Assembly (NCBI RefSeq): GCF_003205515.1
Contig: NZ_KZ826483.1
Span: 62,001 to 126,000 of the forward strand
Source of the DNA: Litorivita pollutaquae
GTDB lineage: Bacteria > Pseudomonadota > Alphaproteobacteria > Rhodobacterales > Rhodobacteraceae
Direction of reading: 5' to 3'
DNA: 64,000 nt
The notes under the pieces were generated by a model. The model had not been told where the DNA came from. It was given only the letters and a program-made list of their open reading frames with translations, and did no database searches. Each line of letters begins with the position of its first letter. Position 1 is the stretch's first letter. Both the position numbers and the translations under genes were made by a program. Of the stretch, positions 1 through 9,637 are shown in pieces.

Positions 1-1105
1 CGCCGCGGCGCTGCATTTCAAACAGCAAGGTGTTGAGGATACGCGCGCCCGAGGCCCCGATCGGGTGGCCAATGGCAATTGCGCCGCCGTTGACGTTCAC
101 AACGGCCGGATCCCAACCCATTTCTTTGTTCACGGCGCAGGCCTGTGCGGCAAAGGCTTCGTTGGCTTCGACAAGGTCAAGGTCTTCGGCTTTCCAACCG
201 GCCTTTTCCAAAGCTTTGCGCGAGGCATGGATCGGGCCGACGCCCATGATCGACGGGTCAAGGCCGGCGGTGGCATAGGATGCGATGCGCGCCAGCGGGG
301 TGATGCCGCGTTTCTCGGCTTCATCGGCGCTCATCAGGAGCGCGCCCGCCGCGCCATCATTGATGCCGGAGGCATTGGCCGCCGTGACCGATCCATCTTT
401 GGTAAAGGCCGGGCGCAGCTTTTGCATGGCATCCATGGTTGCGCCGTGCCGGATATATTCATCGGAATCGACAACGGTTTCGCCCTTGCGGGTTTTGATG
501 ACAAAGGGGACGATTTCATCGGCGAATTTGCCGGCTTTCTGGGCGGCTTCGGCTTTGTTTTGCGAGGCCACAGCGAACTCGTCTTGCTGGTCGCGGCTGA
601 TCTGCCATTGCTCGGCGACGTTCTCGGCGGTTTGCCCCATGTGGTAGCCGTTGAAGGCATCCCAAAGACCATCACGAATCATCGTGTCGATGTATTTTGT
701 GTCGCCCATTTTATGGCCTGCGCGCAGGTTGGCGGCATGGGGGCTCATGGTCATATTCTCTTGGCCGCCAGCGGCGACAATATTGGCGTCACCCAATTGG
801 ATGTGCTGGGCGGCCAAGGCCACGGCGCGTAGGCCGGAACCACAAACTTGGTTGATCGACCATGCGGCGGACTCGATGGGAAGGCCGGCGTTGATATGGG
901 CTTGGCGGGCGGGGTTTTGGCCCTGAGCAGCGGTCAAAACCTGACCCAGAATGGTTTCGGATACTTCCGAGGGATCAATGCCGGCGCGTTTGACAATTTC
1001 GGTAAGAACGGCCGCGCCAAGATCATGTGCGGGCGTGTTGGCAAATGATCCGCCAAAAGAGCCGACACCCGTGCGGGCTGCGGATGCGATAACTACGTTG
1101 GTCAT
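1..1105 (-). CDS. phaA: Acetyl-CoA acetyltransferase (thiolase), C-terminus cut by window edge
   Basis: Biosynthetic thiolase that condenses two acetyl-CoA to acetoacetyl-CoA, the entry step to polyhydroxybutyrate and the ethylmalonyl-CoA pathway. About 368 residues are visible from ATG at 1105 ([17 protein letters not shown]) against a usual family length near 391. The nucleophile cysteine region is seen as NQVCGSG (about residue 88) and the histidine motif as IGHPIGASG near the left edge. The last roughly 23 residues, which should hold the second catalytic cysteine (CxGGG), lie outside the window. The symbol rests on family resemblance and on the ccr/ecm genes nearby; a degradative thiolase cannot be fully excluded. 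Confidence 0.93.
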   Translation of the reverse strand, partial: MTNVVIASAARTGVGSFGGSFANTPAHDLGAAVLTEIVKRAGIDPSEVSETILGQVLTAAQGQNPARQAHINAGLPIESAAWSINQVCGSGLRAVALAAQHIQLGDANIVAAGGQENMTMSPHAANLRAGHKMGDTKYIDTMIRDGLWDAFNGYHMGQTAENVAEQWQISRDQQDEFAVASQNKAEAAQKAGKFADEIVPFVIKTRKGETVVDSDEYIRHGATMDAMQKLRPAFTKDGSVTAANASGINDGAAGALLMSADEAEKRGITPLARIASYATAGLDPSIMGVGPIHASRKALEKAGWKAEDLDLVEANEAFAAQACAVNKEMGWDPAVVNVNGGAIAIGHPIGASGARILNTLLFEMQRRG

Positions 1106-1279
1106 GTGATTTTCTCCACCTGATTGCGCGGCGTTTGCACGTCCATGATATGGTTTCACATACCACCGGCGCGCGCCGGATAGAAAAGAGATAGAGGATT
1201 TGCCGCGCTGCGGCAAGGTCATCACCTTGCGACGGAATGCATCAACCCATTGGTCTTTGGTCGAAGAACCACGCCGCGG

Positions 1280-2179
1280 TTAGGCGGAGGAGCGCATCGC
1301 CATAGGTTGCAACCATGATGGGTTGGTGGTCGGCGCGCCAAAGAAATACCCTTGGAGACAATCAACGCCGAGCGAGGTCAGGTAGGCAGCATCGGGAGCA
1401 CGCTCGACGCATTCGGCGACCGTGAACATATCGAATTGTTGCGCAATCGACAAAAGTGCTCTGGTGATCACTTGATTGTCGGCATCTTCACTGATGCCTC
1501 GAATGAACTGCCCGTCGACTTTCAGGATGTCGAAGTAGAAATCCTTGAGGTAGCGGAAGGATGTGAAGCCTGCGCCGAAATCGTCCAAAGCAAAGGAAAT
1601 GCCGCGATTTTGCAGGTTGGACATGAAGCCGACCACCAATTCGGGCACCAGCATAGCGCTGCTTTCGGTGATTTCGAGGATCAACCGTTCGCCAATTGTG
1701 GGATCACGGTCGAGGCCTCGTTTGAGGGTGCGGGTCCATTTTTGGTAGCCGATGGACCGCGCAGACATATTGATCGAAAGGCGGATCTGCGGTTGCTCGT
1801 GCAGGGTGCGCAGGCCTTTTTCGAGCGCAAGGCAGTCAATGAGACGGCCGGTTTCCGTGGTTTCAATGGAGTCGATGAAATCGGCGGCCGGGATCACACG
1901 CCCGGTCTCATCCAGCACCCGGATCAACCCTTCGTAGAAGGCCGGTCTGTCTTGTTGCAGGGATTGAACGACGGGTTGATAGGCGAGCATGACCTGATTG
2001 TGTTCGACCGCCTCTTGCACCATTTGCAGGGTCGAGCGATCACGGGACGTCACCGCATAGTCGAGCGGATTGTGGTGTCCCTGAGGAATGTTGGCGCGGA
2101 TGCGTTTGATATTTGCGCGGCGCGCATCGGCTTGCGGGGTGTTTGCCCCGGCTCCGCTAAAAATAGTAGGCTTTTTCAT
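1280..2179 (-). CDS. Stand-alone EAL-domain cyclic-di-GMP phosphodiesterase
   Basis: A 299-residue protein made of one EAL domain (about residues 50-290) after a short polar N-terminus, with no GGDEF, sensor or membrane segment. Catalytic residues appear intact: YEGLIRV (EAL variant), SINMSA, LEITES, LDDFGAG, KVDGQF, AECVE and LQGYFFG, so an active enzyme hydrolysing c-di-GMP is expected. The ATG at 2179 follows an AAGGTAG ribosome site at close spacing. It is divergent from the DNA glycosylase gene at 2299. A CtrA-like box with one mismatch lies about 45 bp upstream. The cellular process it controls (motility, surface life) cannot be read from the sequence. Confidence 0.92.
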   Translation of the reverse strand: MKKPTIFSGAGANTPQADARRANIKRIRANIPQGHHNPLDYAVTSRDRSTLQMVQEAVEHNQVMLAYQPVVQSLQQDRPAFYEGLIRVLDETGRVIPAADFIDSIETTETGRLIDCLALEKGLRTLHEQPQIRLSINMSARSIGYQKWTRTLKRGLDRDPTIGERLILEITESSAMLVPELVVGFMSNLQNRGISFALDDFGAGFTSFRYLKDFYFDILKVDGQFIRGISEDADNQVITRALLSIAQQFDMFTVAECVERAPDAAYLTSLGVDCLQGYFFGAPTTNPSWLQPMAMRSSA

Positions 2180-2224
2180 GATCTACCTTCCCAGTTCACC
2201 CGTCCTAGATTTGCGCATGAATGG

Positions 2225-2239
2225 CTAACAACCTCTTAA
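2225..2239. promoter_or_regulatory. Possible CtrA-type half-conserved box
   Basis: The sequence CTAA-N7-TTAA differs by one base from the alphaproteobacterial CtrA consensus TTAA-N7-TTAA. It lies between the EAL gene (start 2179) and tag (start 2299). Such boxes occur by chance in AT-rich intergenic DNA, so this is only a candidate. Confidence 0.25.
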
Positions 2240-2298
2240 TCCTGCCCGAAAAACGGTTCTGTGGTTAATAGGGGGTGAACGGCAATCGGAGAGAGCAA

Positions 2299-2895
2299 AT
2301 GACAAAACGATGTGGATGGGTCGGCGCCGAAGACATCTATCGCGACTACCATGATTATGAATGGGGCGTGCCGGAATATGACAGTCGTGCGCTTTGGGAA
2401 AAGCTGATCCTCGACGGGTTCCAAGCGGGGCTGAGTTGGATCACCATTCTTAAGAAGCGTGAGGGATTTAGGCAGGCTTTTGAAGGGTTTGACCCGAATA
2501 TTATCGCCATGTGGGGGGCGGAAGACGTGGCGCGATTGGTGCAAGATACGCGCATCATACGGCATCGCGGCAAGATCGAGGCAACCATCGGAAACGCGCG
2601 TGCCTGGCAGGCCATCGAAGCCGAGGAGGGCTTTGCCAAATGGGTGTGGTCCTACGTCGGCGGCGCGCCTATACAGAGCCGCTTTGCCACGGCGGCAGAT
2701 GTGCCCACCAGCACAGAAATCTCTCTAAAACTTTCAAAAGATTTGAAGAAACGTGGATTTAAATTTTGCGGGCCGACGATTGTTTATGCCTTCATGGAGG
2801 CTGTCGGTATGGTCAATGATCATGTGCTCACCTGCTCGGCCCATGATCGCACCGCTGCGATGGCAGTAGATGCGCCCGATTGGAGCAAGATCTAG
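2299..2895 (+). CDS. tag: DNA-3-methyladenine glycosylase I
   Basis: Base-excision repair enzyme removing 3-methyladenine. The product of 198 residues starts MTKRCGW; ATG at 2299 was chosen because GGAGAGAG precedes it, although the frame stays open upstream to 2275. Hallmarks of the Tag family are visible: the N-terminal CGW with the first zinc cysteine, YHDYEWG, SWITILKKRE (aromatic/lysine pocket region), and the C-terminal NDHVLTC carrying the other zinc-binding histidine and cysteine. Its stop lies 5 bp from the stop of the convergent thioredoxin-like gene. Confidence 0.95.
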   Translation: MTKRCGWVGAEDIYRDYHDYEWGVPEYDSRALWEKLILDGFQAGLSWITILKKREGFRQAFEGFDPNIIAMWGAEDVARLVQDTRIIRHRGKIEATIGNARAWQAIEAEEGFAKWVWSYVGGAPIQSRFATAADVPTSTEISLKLSKDLKKRGFKFCGPTIVYAFMEAVGMVNDHVLTCSAHDRTAAMAVDAPDWSKI

Positions 2896-2900
2896 GGGTA

Positions 2901-3506
2901 TTAGGGGTATTGCTCCGGATCGGCCAATGCGGCGAGGATCGCCTTGGCGCTGCCTGAGGCCCAATCGGCGTCGCCGGTCAGGCGGGCGATTTCCATGCCG
3001 TTGGCGTCGAGTATCACCGTGATCGGCAGGCCCAAAACCGCCATATCGCGCGCAATCGCGCTCTTGGGGTCGCGGTGGCGCGGCAAGTTCACTGCGCCAA
3101 CCTCGGTTAGGAAGGCATCAATCGCGGGCGGTGGATTGCGCCCCGTGGCCAATGTCACCACGTTGATTTGGTCGCCCATCTGCGATTGCAGCGCGGCGAG
3201 GCTTGGCATTTCCTTGCGGCAGGGCGCGCACCATGTGGCCCAAAAGTTCAATACCGTCACCTTCCCTTGATACTCTGCCAACGTGCCTGTCGATCCGTCC
3301 TTGCGGGTGAAGGCTTGGGTCGAGACGGCTTTGGGCGCGGGCGCAAAGGCCAGTTTTTTCATCTCACCGGCGCGCAAGGCTTCAAGCGCGCTGTAATCTG
3401 CGGGGGCGGAGTTGCTTGCGGGGTCTTGCAGCGCGACAAAGCCGATTGCTGCAATTGCACCCAAGGCGAGGGCCGTATAAACCACTGCGGACCGATTGAA
3501 TTTCAT
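2901..3506 (-). CDS. TlpA-like thioredoxin-fold protein, membrane anchored
   Basis: A 201-residue periplasmic thiol-disulfide reductase of the TlpA/ResA class. Residues 1-25 ([10 protein letters not shown] followed by a hydrophobic run) form an uncleaved anchor or signal; the thioredoxin-like domain holds the redox motif WATWCAPC and a later LPITVILD cis-proline region. ATG at 3506 sits 4-5 bases after GGGAGG, so the TTG at 3518 is not needed. The gene is divergent from argH, with only 26 bp between the start codons. Its thiol substrate cannot be inferred here; cytochrome c maturation or general disulfide reduction are usual roles. Confidence 0.88.
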   Translation of the reverse strand: MKFNRSAVVYTALALGAIAAIGFVALQDPASNSAPADYSALEALRAGEMKKLAFAPAPKAVSTQAFTRKDGSTGTLAEYQGKVTVLNFWATWCAPCRKEMPSLAALQSQMGDQINVVTLATGRNPPPAIDAFLTEVGAVNLPRHRDPKSAIARDMAVLGLPITVILDANGMEIARLTGDADWASGSAKAILAALADPEQYP

Positions 3507-3532
3507 TTTGCCTCCCAAGGGTGCTGCGCGCT

Positions 3533-4924
3533 ATGACCGAAAAAACCTCGAACCAGATGTGGGGCGGCCGTTTTGCCGCTGGACCCGATGCGATCATGGA
3601 GGCCATCAATGCCTCGATCTCATATGATCAACGAATGGCCCCCCAAGATATCGCCGGCTCTCGGGCCCATGCCGCGATGTTGGCGGCGACGGGCATTGTC
3701 ACTGATAAAGACGCCGAGACGATGAGGGAAGGCCTGCTCACGGTCTTGTCAGAAATCGAAGGCGGCACGTTCGAATTTTCCACCGCGCTTGAAGACATTC
3801 ATATGAATGTCGAAGCGCGTTTGAAAGAGATCATCGGCGAACCGGCGGGGCGTTTGCACACCGGCCGTTCGCGCAATGATCAGGTGGCGACCGATTTCAA
3901 ATTGTGGGTCCGCGACCAGATGGATGCGGCCATAGAAGGCATCGACGCCTTGATCCGCGCGCTTTTGGCTCAAGCCGAAGCAGGTGCCGATTGGGTTATG
4001 CCCGGATTCACCCATCTGCAAACCGCGCAGCCGGTGACGTGGGGCCACCATATGATGGCCTATGTGGAGATGTTGGGCCGTGATATGTCGCGGTTCAAGG
4101 ATGCACGGGCGCGGATGAACGAATCTCCCCTTGGGGCGGCGGCCTTGGCGGGCACGTCTTTTCCGATTGACCGCGAGATGACCGCCAAGGCGCTGGGCTT
4201 TGACCGTCCGGCGGCGAATTCTTTGGATGCGGTGTCGGACCGCGATTTTGCGTTGGAATTCCTGTCCTGCGCGTCGATCTGCGCCATGCATCTGTCGCGC
4301 TTTGCCGAAGAATTGGTGATCTGGTCCTCGGCGCAATTCCGGTTTGTGACGCTTTCTGATCGGTTTTCCACCGGTTCGTCGATCATGCCGCAAAAGAAAA
4401 ACCCCGATGCGGCGGAATTGATCCGTGCCAAAATTGGCCGGATTTTCGGGGCGCATGTCGCCTTGATGATGGTGATGAAGGGGCTGCCGCTCGCCTATTC
4501 CAAGGATATGCAAGAAGACAAAGAGCAAGTCTTCGATGCTGCTGACAATCTGATGCTGGCGCTGGCGGCGATGACCGGCATGGTTGCCGATATGTCCGCC
4601 AACCGGCCCAGCCTTGAAGCCGCTGCCGGATCGGGGTTCTCGACGGCGACGGATTTGGCCGATTGGCTGGTGCGCGAATTGAACCTGCCGTTCCGTGATG
4701 CGCATCACGTCACCGGCGCATTGGTGGCGATGGCCGAAGGCGCGGGCGTGGATTTGCCCGATCTGACTTTGGCGCAAATGCAATCGGTCCACGGCGGCAT
4801 TACCGAAGCGGTGTTCGGCGTGCTTGGGGTGCATAATTCCGTCGCCTCGCGCATGTCCTACGGTGGCACGGCCCCGGCGCAGGTGCGTGCGCAAGTGGCG
4901 CGTTGGAAAGAGATTTTGGCATGA
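3533..4924 (+). CDS. argH: Argininosuccinate lyase
   Basis: Last step of arginine synthesis: argininosuccinate to arginine and fumarate. The 463-residue protein starts [14 protein letters not shown], a start typical of the family; an in-frame GTG at 3521 is possible but adds no conserved residues. The fumarase/aspartase superfamily signature [12 protein letters not shown] is present near residue 285, as is HTGRSRND near residue 113. It opens a compact plus-strand run argH-lipoprotein-DUF2834-lysA, linking arginine and lysine synthesis; the next gene overlaps its stop by 4 bp. Confidence 0.97.
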   Translation: MTEKTSNQMWGGRFAAGPDAIMEAINASISYDQRMAPQDIAGSRAHAAMLAATGIVTDKDAETMREGLLTVLSEIEGGTFEFSTALEDIHMNVEARLKEIIGEPAGRLHTGRSRNDQVATDFKLWVRDQMDAAIEGIDALIRALLAQAEAGADWVMPGFTHLQTAQPVTWGHHMMAYVEMLGRDMSRFKDARARMNESPLGAAALAGTSFPIDREMTAKALGFDRPAANSLDAVSDRDFALEFLSCASICAMHLSRFAEELVIWSSAQFRFVTLSDRFSTGSSIMPQKKNPDAAELIRAKIGRIFGAHVALMMVMKGLPLAYSKDMQEDKEQVFDAADNLMLALAAMTGMVADMSANRPSLEAAAGSGFSTATDLADWLVRELNLPFRDAHHVTGALVAMAEGAGVDLPDLTLAQMQSVHGGITEAVFGVLGVHNSVASRMSYGGTAPAQVRAQVARWKEILA

Positions 4925-5097
4925 GAACCGTGATCGTTCTTTTGGCTTTGACGGCGCTGGGCGCTTGCGGTGTCGATGGCCCGCCAATTCGCCCGTCGCT
5001 CAATACCGGCGTTAGCGTCGGCGCAGGCGGGGTGCACACCCATAGCAGCGTCAACGTCGGCATCGGCACCCGCGTCAATGTCGGGATCGGCCTGTAA
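4921..5097 (+). CDS. Tiny lipoprotein following argH
   Basis: A 58-residue protein with signal peptide [16 protein letters not shown], whose LTALGAC is a lipobox, so the mature chain is a lipid-anchored peptide of about 43 residues. The mature part is rich in glycine and valine with an imperfect alternating repeat ([23 protein letters not shown]). ATG at 4921 overlaps the argH stop (ATGA), suggesting translational coupling. No function is recognised. Small lipoproteins at this place next to argH are, as I recall, common in Rhodobacteraceae. Confidence 0.75.
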   Translation: MRTVIVLLALTALGACGVDGPPIRPSLNTGVSVGAGGVHTHSSVNVGIGTRVNVGIGL

Positions 5098-5412
5098 ATG
5101 AGCGTGTTGCGGATGCTTTACCTCGGGTTGGCGATCTGGGGCGCGGTGCATCCGATGGCCTATTTTGCCGCGTGGTTGGGCCGCAACGGTTTTGATATTA
5201 CCGCGATGATCACGGCATGGCACGCCAATGCCGCCACATCCGGCCTTGTGTGGGATCTGACCATTGCGGCCATTGCCTTGACGGTTTGGATCATTGCCGA
5301 GGTTTCGGTGCGGCGGAATTTTCTGGCACTTATTGCCCTTCCCGCCACCTTCCTTATTGGCGTCAGCTGCGGCTTGCCGCTTTATCTGTTTTTGCGCACA
5401 CGGCCGGTTTAA
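5098..5412 (+). CDS. DUF2834-type small membrane protein
   Basis: A 104-residue protein with about three hydrophobic segments (residues 5-27, 47-68, 74-98), beginning MSVLRMLYLGLAIWGAVHP. The pattern, including the LVWDLTIAAIA region, fits the DUF2834 family of uncharacterised membrane proteins. Its ATG directly follows the TAA of the lipoprotein gene, so it is in the argH-lysA transcript. Function unknown. Confidence 0.75.
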   Translation: MSVLRMLYLGLAIWGAVHPMAYFAAWLGRNGFDITAMITAWHANAATSGLVWDLTIAAIALTVWIIAEVSVRRNFLALIALPATFLIGVSCGLPLYLFLRTRPV

Positions 5413-5444
5413 CCGCCTCTGCCCGACTTCTCAGGAGCCTTCTC

Positions 5445-6710
5445 ATGGATCATTTTCTATACCGCGACGGCACGCTTTTTGCCGAAGACGTTCCCGTGGC
5501 CGAGATTGCCGCCACTGTTGGCACGCCGTTTTATCTCTATTCCACCGCGACGTTTGAACGGCATTTCCGCCTGTTTGACGAGGCTTTGGAAGGGATGGAT
5601 CATCTGGTGTGCTACGCGATGAAAGCCGCCTCGAACCAAGCGATCCTCAAGACATTGGGCGATTTGGGCGCGGGGATGGATGTGGTGTCGGGCGGCGAAT
5701 ATGCCCGCGCGCGCGCCGCCGGTATCCCCGGTGACCGCATCGTGTTTTCCGGCGTCGGCAAAACCCGCGACGAGATGCGCATGGCGCTGACCGGCGGCAT
5801 CCGCCAGTTCAACGTCGAGAGCGAACCGGAGATGGAGGCGCTCAACGCGGTGGCCTTGGAGCTTGGCGTCATTGCCCCGATCACGGTGCGGGTGAACCCC
5901 GATGTGGATGCGAAAACCCATGCGAAAATCGCCACGGGAAAATCGGAAAACAAATTTGGCATTCCGATCAGCCGCGCCCGCGACGTCTACGCTCATGCCG
6001 CGTCTTTGACGGGGTTGAAAGTCATTGGGATCGACGTGCATATCGGTAGCCAGTTGACCGACCTTGAGCCGTTTCGCCTTGCCTATCAAAAGGTTGCGGA
6101 ATTGACCGAAGCCCTGCGCAGCGATGGTCATACGATCACGCGCCTCGATCTGGGCGGTGGTTTGGGTATACCTTATGAGCGCTCAAATACGGCGCCGCCG
6201 CTGCCTGTCGAATACGGCGCGATGGTCAAGGAAACTCTCGGGCATCTGGGGTGTGAGATCGAGATCGAGCCGGGGCGTTTGGTGGCGGGGAACGCGGGAA
6301 TTCTGGTCAGCGAAGTGATCTATGTGAAGCAAGGTGAGGATCGCGAATTTCTAATCATCGATGGCGCGATGAACGATTTGATCCGCCCGGCGATGTATGA
6401 GGCTTATCACGATATCATACCGGTTGTTGAACCGGCTCCGGGGCTTGAGGGCGCGACATATGACATCGTCGGTCCGGTGTGCGAAAGCGGCGATACCTTT
6501 GCCAAGGGCCGCGATATGCCGACCCTTGCGGCGGGGGACTTGATCGCATTCCGCTCGGCGGGGGCGTATGGTGCCGTGATGTCGAGCGAATATAACACCC
6601 GCCCCCTGATCCCCGAGGTCTTGGTCAAGGGGGATCAATTTGCCGTCATCCGCCCACGTCCAACCTATGAAGAGATCATAAATCGCGATACGCTCCCTGC
6701 GTGGCTCTAG
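5445..6710 (+). CDS. lysA: Diaminopimelate decarboxylase
   Basis: Pyridoxal-phosphate enzyme for the last step of lysine synthesis (meso-diaminopimelate to lysine and CO2). The 421-residue product starts MDHFLYRDG at 5445, after AGGAG; the frame is open upstream but inside DUF2834. Fold type III motifs are visible: YAMKAASN with the PLP lysine (about residue 60), DVHIGSQ, the phosphate-binding EPGRLVAGNAG and VCESGDTF carrying the catalytic cysteine contributed across the dimer. It ends the argH-lysA run. Confidence 0.97.
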   Translation: MDHFLYRDGTLFAEDVPVAEIAATVGTPFYLYSTATFERHFRLFDEALEGMDHLVCYAMKAASNQAILKTLGDLGAGMDVVSGGEYARARAAGIPGDRIVFSGVGKTRDEMRMALTGGIRQFNVESEPEMEALNAVALELGVIAPITVRVNPDVDAKTHAKIATGKSENKFGIPISRARDVYAHAASLTGLKVIGIDVHIGSQLTDLEPFRLAYQKVAELTEALRSDGHTITRLDLGGGLGIPYERSNTAPPLPVEYGAMVKETLGHLGCEIEIEPGRLVAGNAGILVSEVIYVKQGEDREFLIIDGAMNDLIRPAMYEAYHDIIPVVEPAPGLEGATYDIVGPVCESGDTFAKGRDMPTLAAGDLIAFRSAGAYGAVMSSEYNTRPLIPEVLVKGDQFAVIRPRPTYEEIINRDTLPAWL

Positions 6711-6819
6711 CCGGATCGGAAACGGGCGCATAAGCTCGGGGGGAACCCCGCGTCGCCGTTTGATTCTTCCTCGGGTGGGTGCTGCGGGATGCTCCGTTTT
6801 GAGGGGCTGAAAGGACGGC

Positions 6820-9420
6820 ATGAGCGGAGCGAAACCTCCTTTGGATACGGCGCTCAAGGCGCTTCGGTGGCCTTTGGCCCTCACCCGTGCGGGCTTGTTT
6901 GCCGAGCGCGGGGCCAAGGCGTTTTGGCCACTTTGGTCAGTTCTGGTCGCGGCGCTTGGGGCGCTGATGCTTGGGCTGCACGAGGTGCTGCCGGTCGAAG
7001 TGGTTTGGGCTCTGACGGTATTGGCGGTGCTTGGGGCCTTGTGGTTTGCGGGGCGCGGGGCGCTGCGTTTTCGGTTTCCGACGCGGGCCGAGGCGCTGGC
7101 GCGGTTGGATGCCAGTTTGGCCGGGCGTCCATTGCAGGCGCTTGCCGACCGGCCCGCGATGGCCGCAGATGCCGCCAGTGCGGCGCTTTGGGCCGCGCAT
7201 CAATCGCGGATGGCCGAGCGTACTAAAGGCGTGAAACCGGTGCCGGGCGATGTGCGCTTGTCGCGGCGCGATCCTTTCGGGTTGCGCTATGTGGCTTTGT
7301 TGTTGCTCCTTCTCGGGTTGCTGTTTGGATCGTTCTGGCGGGTCCGATCGGTGGCGGGCATGGGGCCGGGAGGCGGCGCAGCTCTGGCCTCTGGGCCGAC
7401 ATGGGAGGGCTGGCTCGCGCCGCCGCCCTATACCGGATTGCCGGTGCTGTATTTGCCGGACATCCCCGCCGGCACGATGAAAGCGCCACAAGGTAGCCGC
7501 ATCACCTTGCGGTTCTATGGCGAGGTCGGCGCGTTGAGCCTGTCGGAAACCGTATCGAAGCGCCGCGATGCTGTGCCGGCGGCCTCAGATCCGGCGCAGG
7601 AATTTACCGTCGGACAAAGCGGAGAATTGGCAATCAACGGCGCCGGCGGACGGATTTGGGATATTGATGTGACGCCGGATACTGCGCCGCAGGTGCGCAT
7701 AACCGCCCCTGCCGATGTGTCGATGCGCGGCGAAACCACGCTGCCGTTCGAGGCGGCGGACGACTATGGCGTGATCTCGGGCCGCGCGGTGATCGCGCTG
7801 GATCTGGAGGCGCTGAACCGGCGGTATGGTCTGGCCGCCACGCCGGAGCCGCGCGCGCCAATTGAGGCACAGTTGCCAATGCCGATCACGGGCAACCGGG
7901 CAGCGTTCGAAGAAAACCTGATCGAGAATTATTCGAAACACGCTTGGGCCAATTTGCCGGTGCGGGTGACGCTTTATGCCACCGATGCGGTAGGCCAAGA
8001 GGGCGCGAGTGATGCGGCGGCGATGCGGCTTTCGGCGCGGCGGTTCTTTGATCCTTTGGCGGCTGCCGTGATTGAGTTGCGGCGTGATCTTTTGTGGACG
8101 CGGGTGAATGCACCGCGCACGGCACAGCTTTTGCGCGCCATGTCTTACGAGCCTGAAGGGTTGTTTCGCGATGATGGTGATTATTTGCAATTGCGCATGA
8201 TTTTACGGCGACTTGAGGCGGCGCTTGTGGCGGGTGAACTGGAAGACGACGCCCGCGACGAGATTGCCGAGGCGATGTGGGCCTTGGCCCTACAGCTGGA
8301 AGAGGGGGATTTGGAAGATGCGCGGGCGCGGATGAAGCGTGCGCAAGACCGTTTGTCCGAAGCGATGAAGCGCGGTGCCAGCGAGAATGAAATCGCAGAG
8401 TTGATGCAAGAGTTGCGCGATGCCACCGCCGATTATATGCGCCAATTGGCCCGTGAGCAGAACGAGCAATCCGAAGCGCCGCAAAGCGCACAAAACGGTG
8501 GCAGCATGCAGATGACGCAAAACGATCTGCAAAAAATGATGGACCGGATTCAGGAGTTGATGGAGCAGGGCCGCATGGCGGAAGCGCAGCAGGCTTTGGC
8601 CGAACTGCAAGAGCTGCTTGAGAATATGCGGATTGCGCAGGGTCAGGGACAAGGCATGCAATCGCCGGGCGCACAGGCCATGGACGGCCTGTCGGATACA
8701 TTGCGCGATCAACAATCCTTGTCCGATCAAGCGTTCCGCGATTTGCAAGATCAATTCAACCCGGGTCAACAACAGGGCCAGCAAGGTCAAACGGGCGAGT
8801 CAGGACAATCAGATCAGCCGGGGGAAAACGGACAGGGCGGAGAAGGCCAATCCGGTCAGGCGGGCAATGGTGGCTCCGGCGGAATGGGTCAGGAGGGGCA
8901 GGGTGGTTCGCAGGATTTGGCGGAAAACCTGTCCGACCGGCAACGCAGCTTGCGTCAGGAGCTGAGCCGCCAACGTAGCAATTTACCGCAAGCGGGCACC
9001 GAAGGCGGGGAGGCGGCGCGCGAGGCTCTAGACCGTGCAGGCGAGGCGATGGAGGGGGCGGAAGAGGCGCTGCGTGAAGGCGATCTGGCCGAGGCCATCA
9101 ACCGCCAAGCCGAGGCCATGGATGGGCTGCGGGATGGAATACGTAATCTGGGGGAGGCAATGGCCGAGTCCTCTGGGGCGGGCGAACGCGGGCAACAACA
9201 GGCCCAAGGCGAAGGCCAAGGAGGGCAAAGCGGCGGCCGTGATCCTTTGGGCCGGATGCAGGGGAGCACCTCGTCTGACGCCGATGGCGGGCGTGGCTAT
9301 GATCCTGATGCCTACGGACAAGCGCTTGAGTTGCTGGACGACTTAAGGCGGCGCGCCGGAGAGTTGTCCCGACCGGAAAAAGAACGCGACTATTTCAAAC
9401 GGTTGCTCGAGCGGTTTTAG
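6820..9420 (+). CDS. TIGR02302 family membrane protein (DUF4175-like)
   Basis: An 866-residue protein. The N-terminus has about three membrane segments (roughly residues 25-80 and 147-168), followed by a periplasmic-type beta region. A long helical, Glu/Gln/Met-rich part (about 440-630) leads into a low-complexity Gly/Gln linker (about 645-705, repeated GQ, GG and QG units) and a final helical, acidic segment. This architecture matches the alphaproteobacterial TIGR02302 family, whose function is unknown. ATG at 6820 is preceded by AAAGGACGGC. It lies downstream of lysA with a 109-bp gap, probably with its own promoter. Confidence 0.85.
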   Translation: MSGAKPPLDTALKALRWPLALTRAGLFAERGAKAFWPLWSVLVAALGALMLGLHEVLPVEVVWALTVLAVLGALWFAGRGALRFRFPTRAEALARLDASLAGRPLQALADRPAMAADAASAALWAAHQSRMAERTKGVKPVPGDVRLSRRDPFGLRYVALLLLLLGLLFGSFWRVRSVAGMGPGGGAALASGPTWEGWLAPPPYTGLPVLYLPDIPAGTMKAPQGSRITLRFYGEVGALSLSETVSKRRDAVPAASDPAQEFTVGQSGELAINGAGGRIWDIDVTPDTAPQVRITAPADVSMRGETTLPFEAADDYGVISGRAVIALDLEALNRRYGLAATPEPRAPIEAQLPMPITGNRAAFEENLIENYSKHAWANLPVRVTLYATDAVGQEGASDAAAMRLSARRFFDPLAAAVIELRRDLLWTRVNAPRTAQLLRAMSYEPEGLFRDDGDYLQLRMILRRLEAALVAGELEDDARDEIAEAMWALALQLEEGDLEDARARMKRAQDRLSEAMKRGASENEIAELMQELRDATADYMRQLAREQNEQSEAPQSAQNGGSMQMTQNDLQKMMDRIQELMEQGRMAEAQQALAELQELLENMRIAQGQGQGMQSPGAQAMDGLSDTLRDQQSLSDQAFRDLQDQFNPGQQQGQQGQTGESGQSDQPGENGQGGEGQSGQAGNGGSGGMGQEGQGGSQDLAENLSDRQRSLRQELSRQRSNLPQAGTEGGEAAREALDRAGEAMEGAEEALREGDLAEAINRQAEAMDGLRDGIRNLGEAMAESSGAGERGQQQAQGEGQGGQSGGRDPLGRMQGSTSSDADGGRGYDPDAYGQALELLDDLRRRAGELSRPEKERDYFKRLLERF

Positions 9421-9637
9421 ATGCGCTGCTGCCGTGCAGGGGGTGCGTGGCGATGGCGGCGCGGTGTGAGAGACGGCGCGGTCTAAGCGGGCGCAGTCCG
9501 TCCATGCGGGCGGCCGGATGTCCACAGTCCTGAAGAAAGGCGCGGCGATATGGGGCACCACCCTCTTCTATGGGATGCTGCCATTGCTGCGCGCGGCGGA
9601 GCTTCTGCGGGTCCAGATGGGCGCGGGGCGCACGGCG

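Noticed and set aside
65-832. A 255-codon plus-strand frame at the left edge
   Set aside because: Antisense to the thiolase gene, which is continuous from 1105 to the window edge with catalytic motifs.
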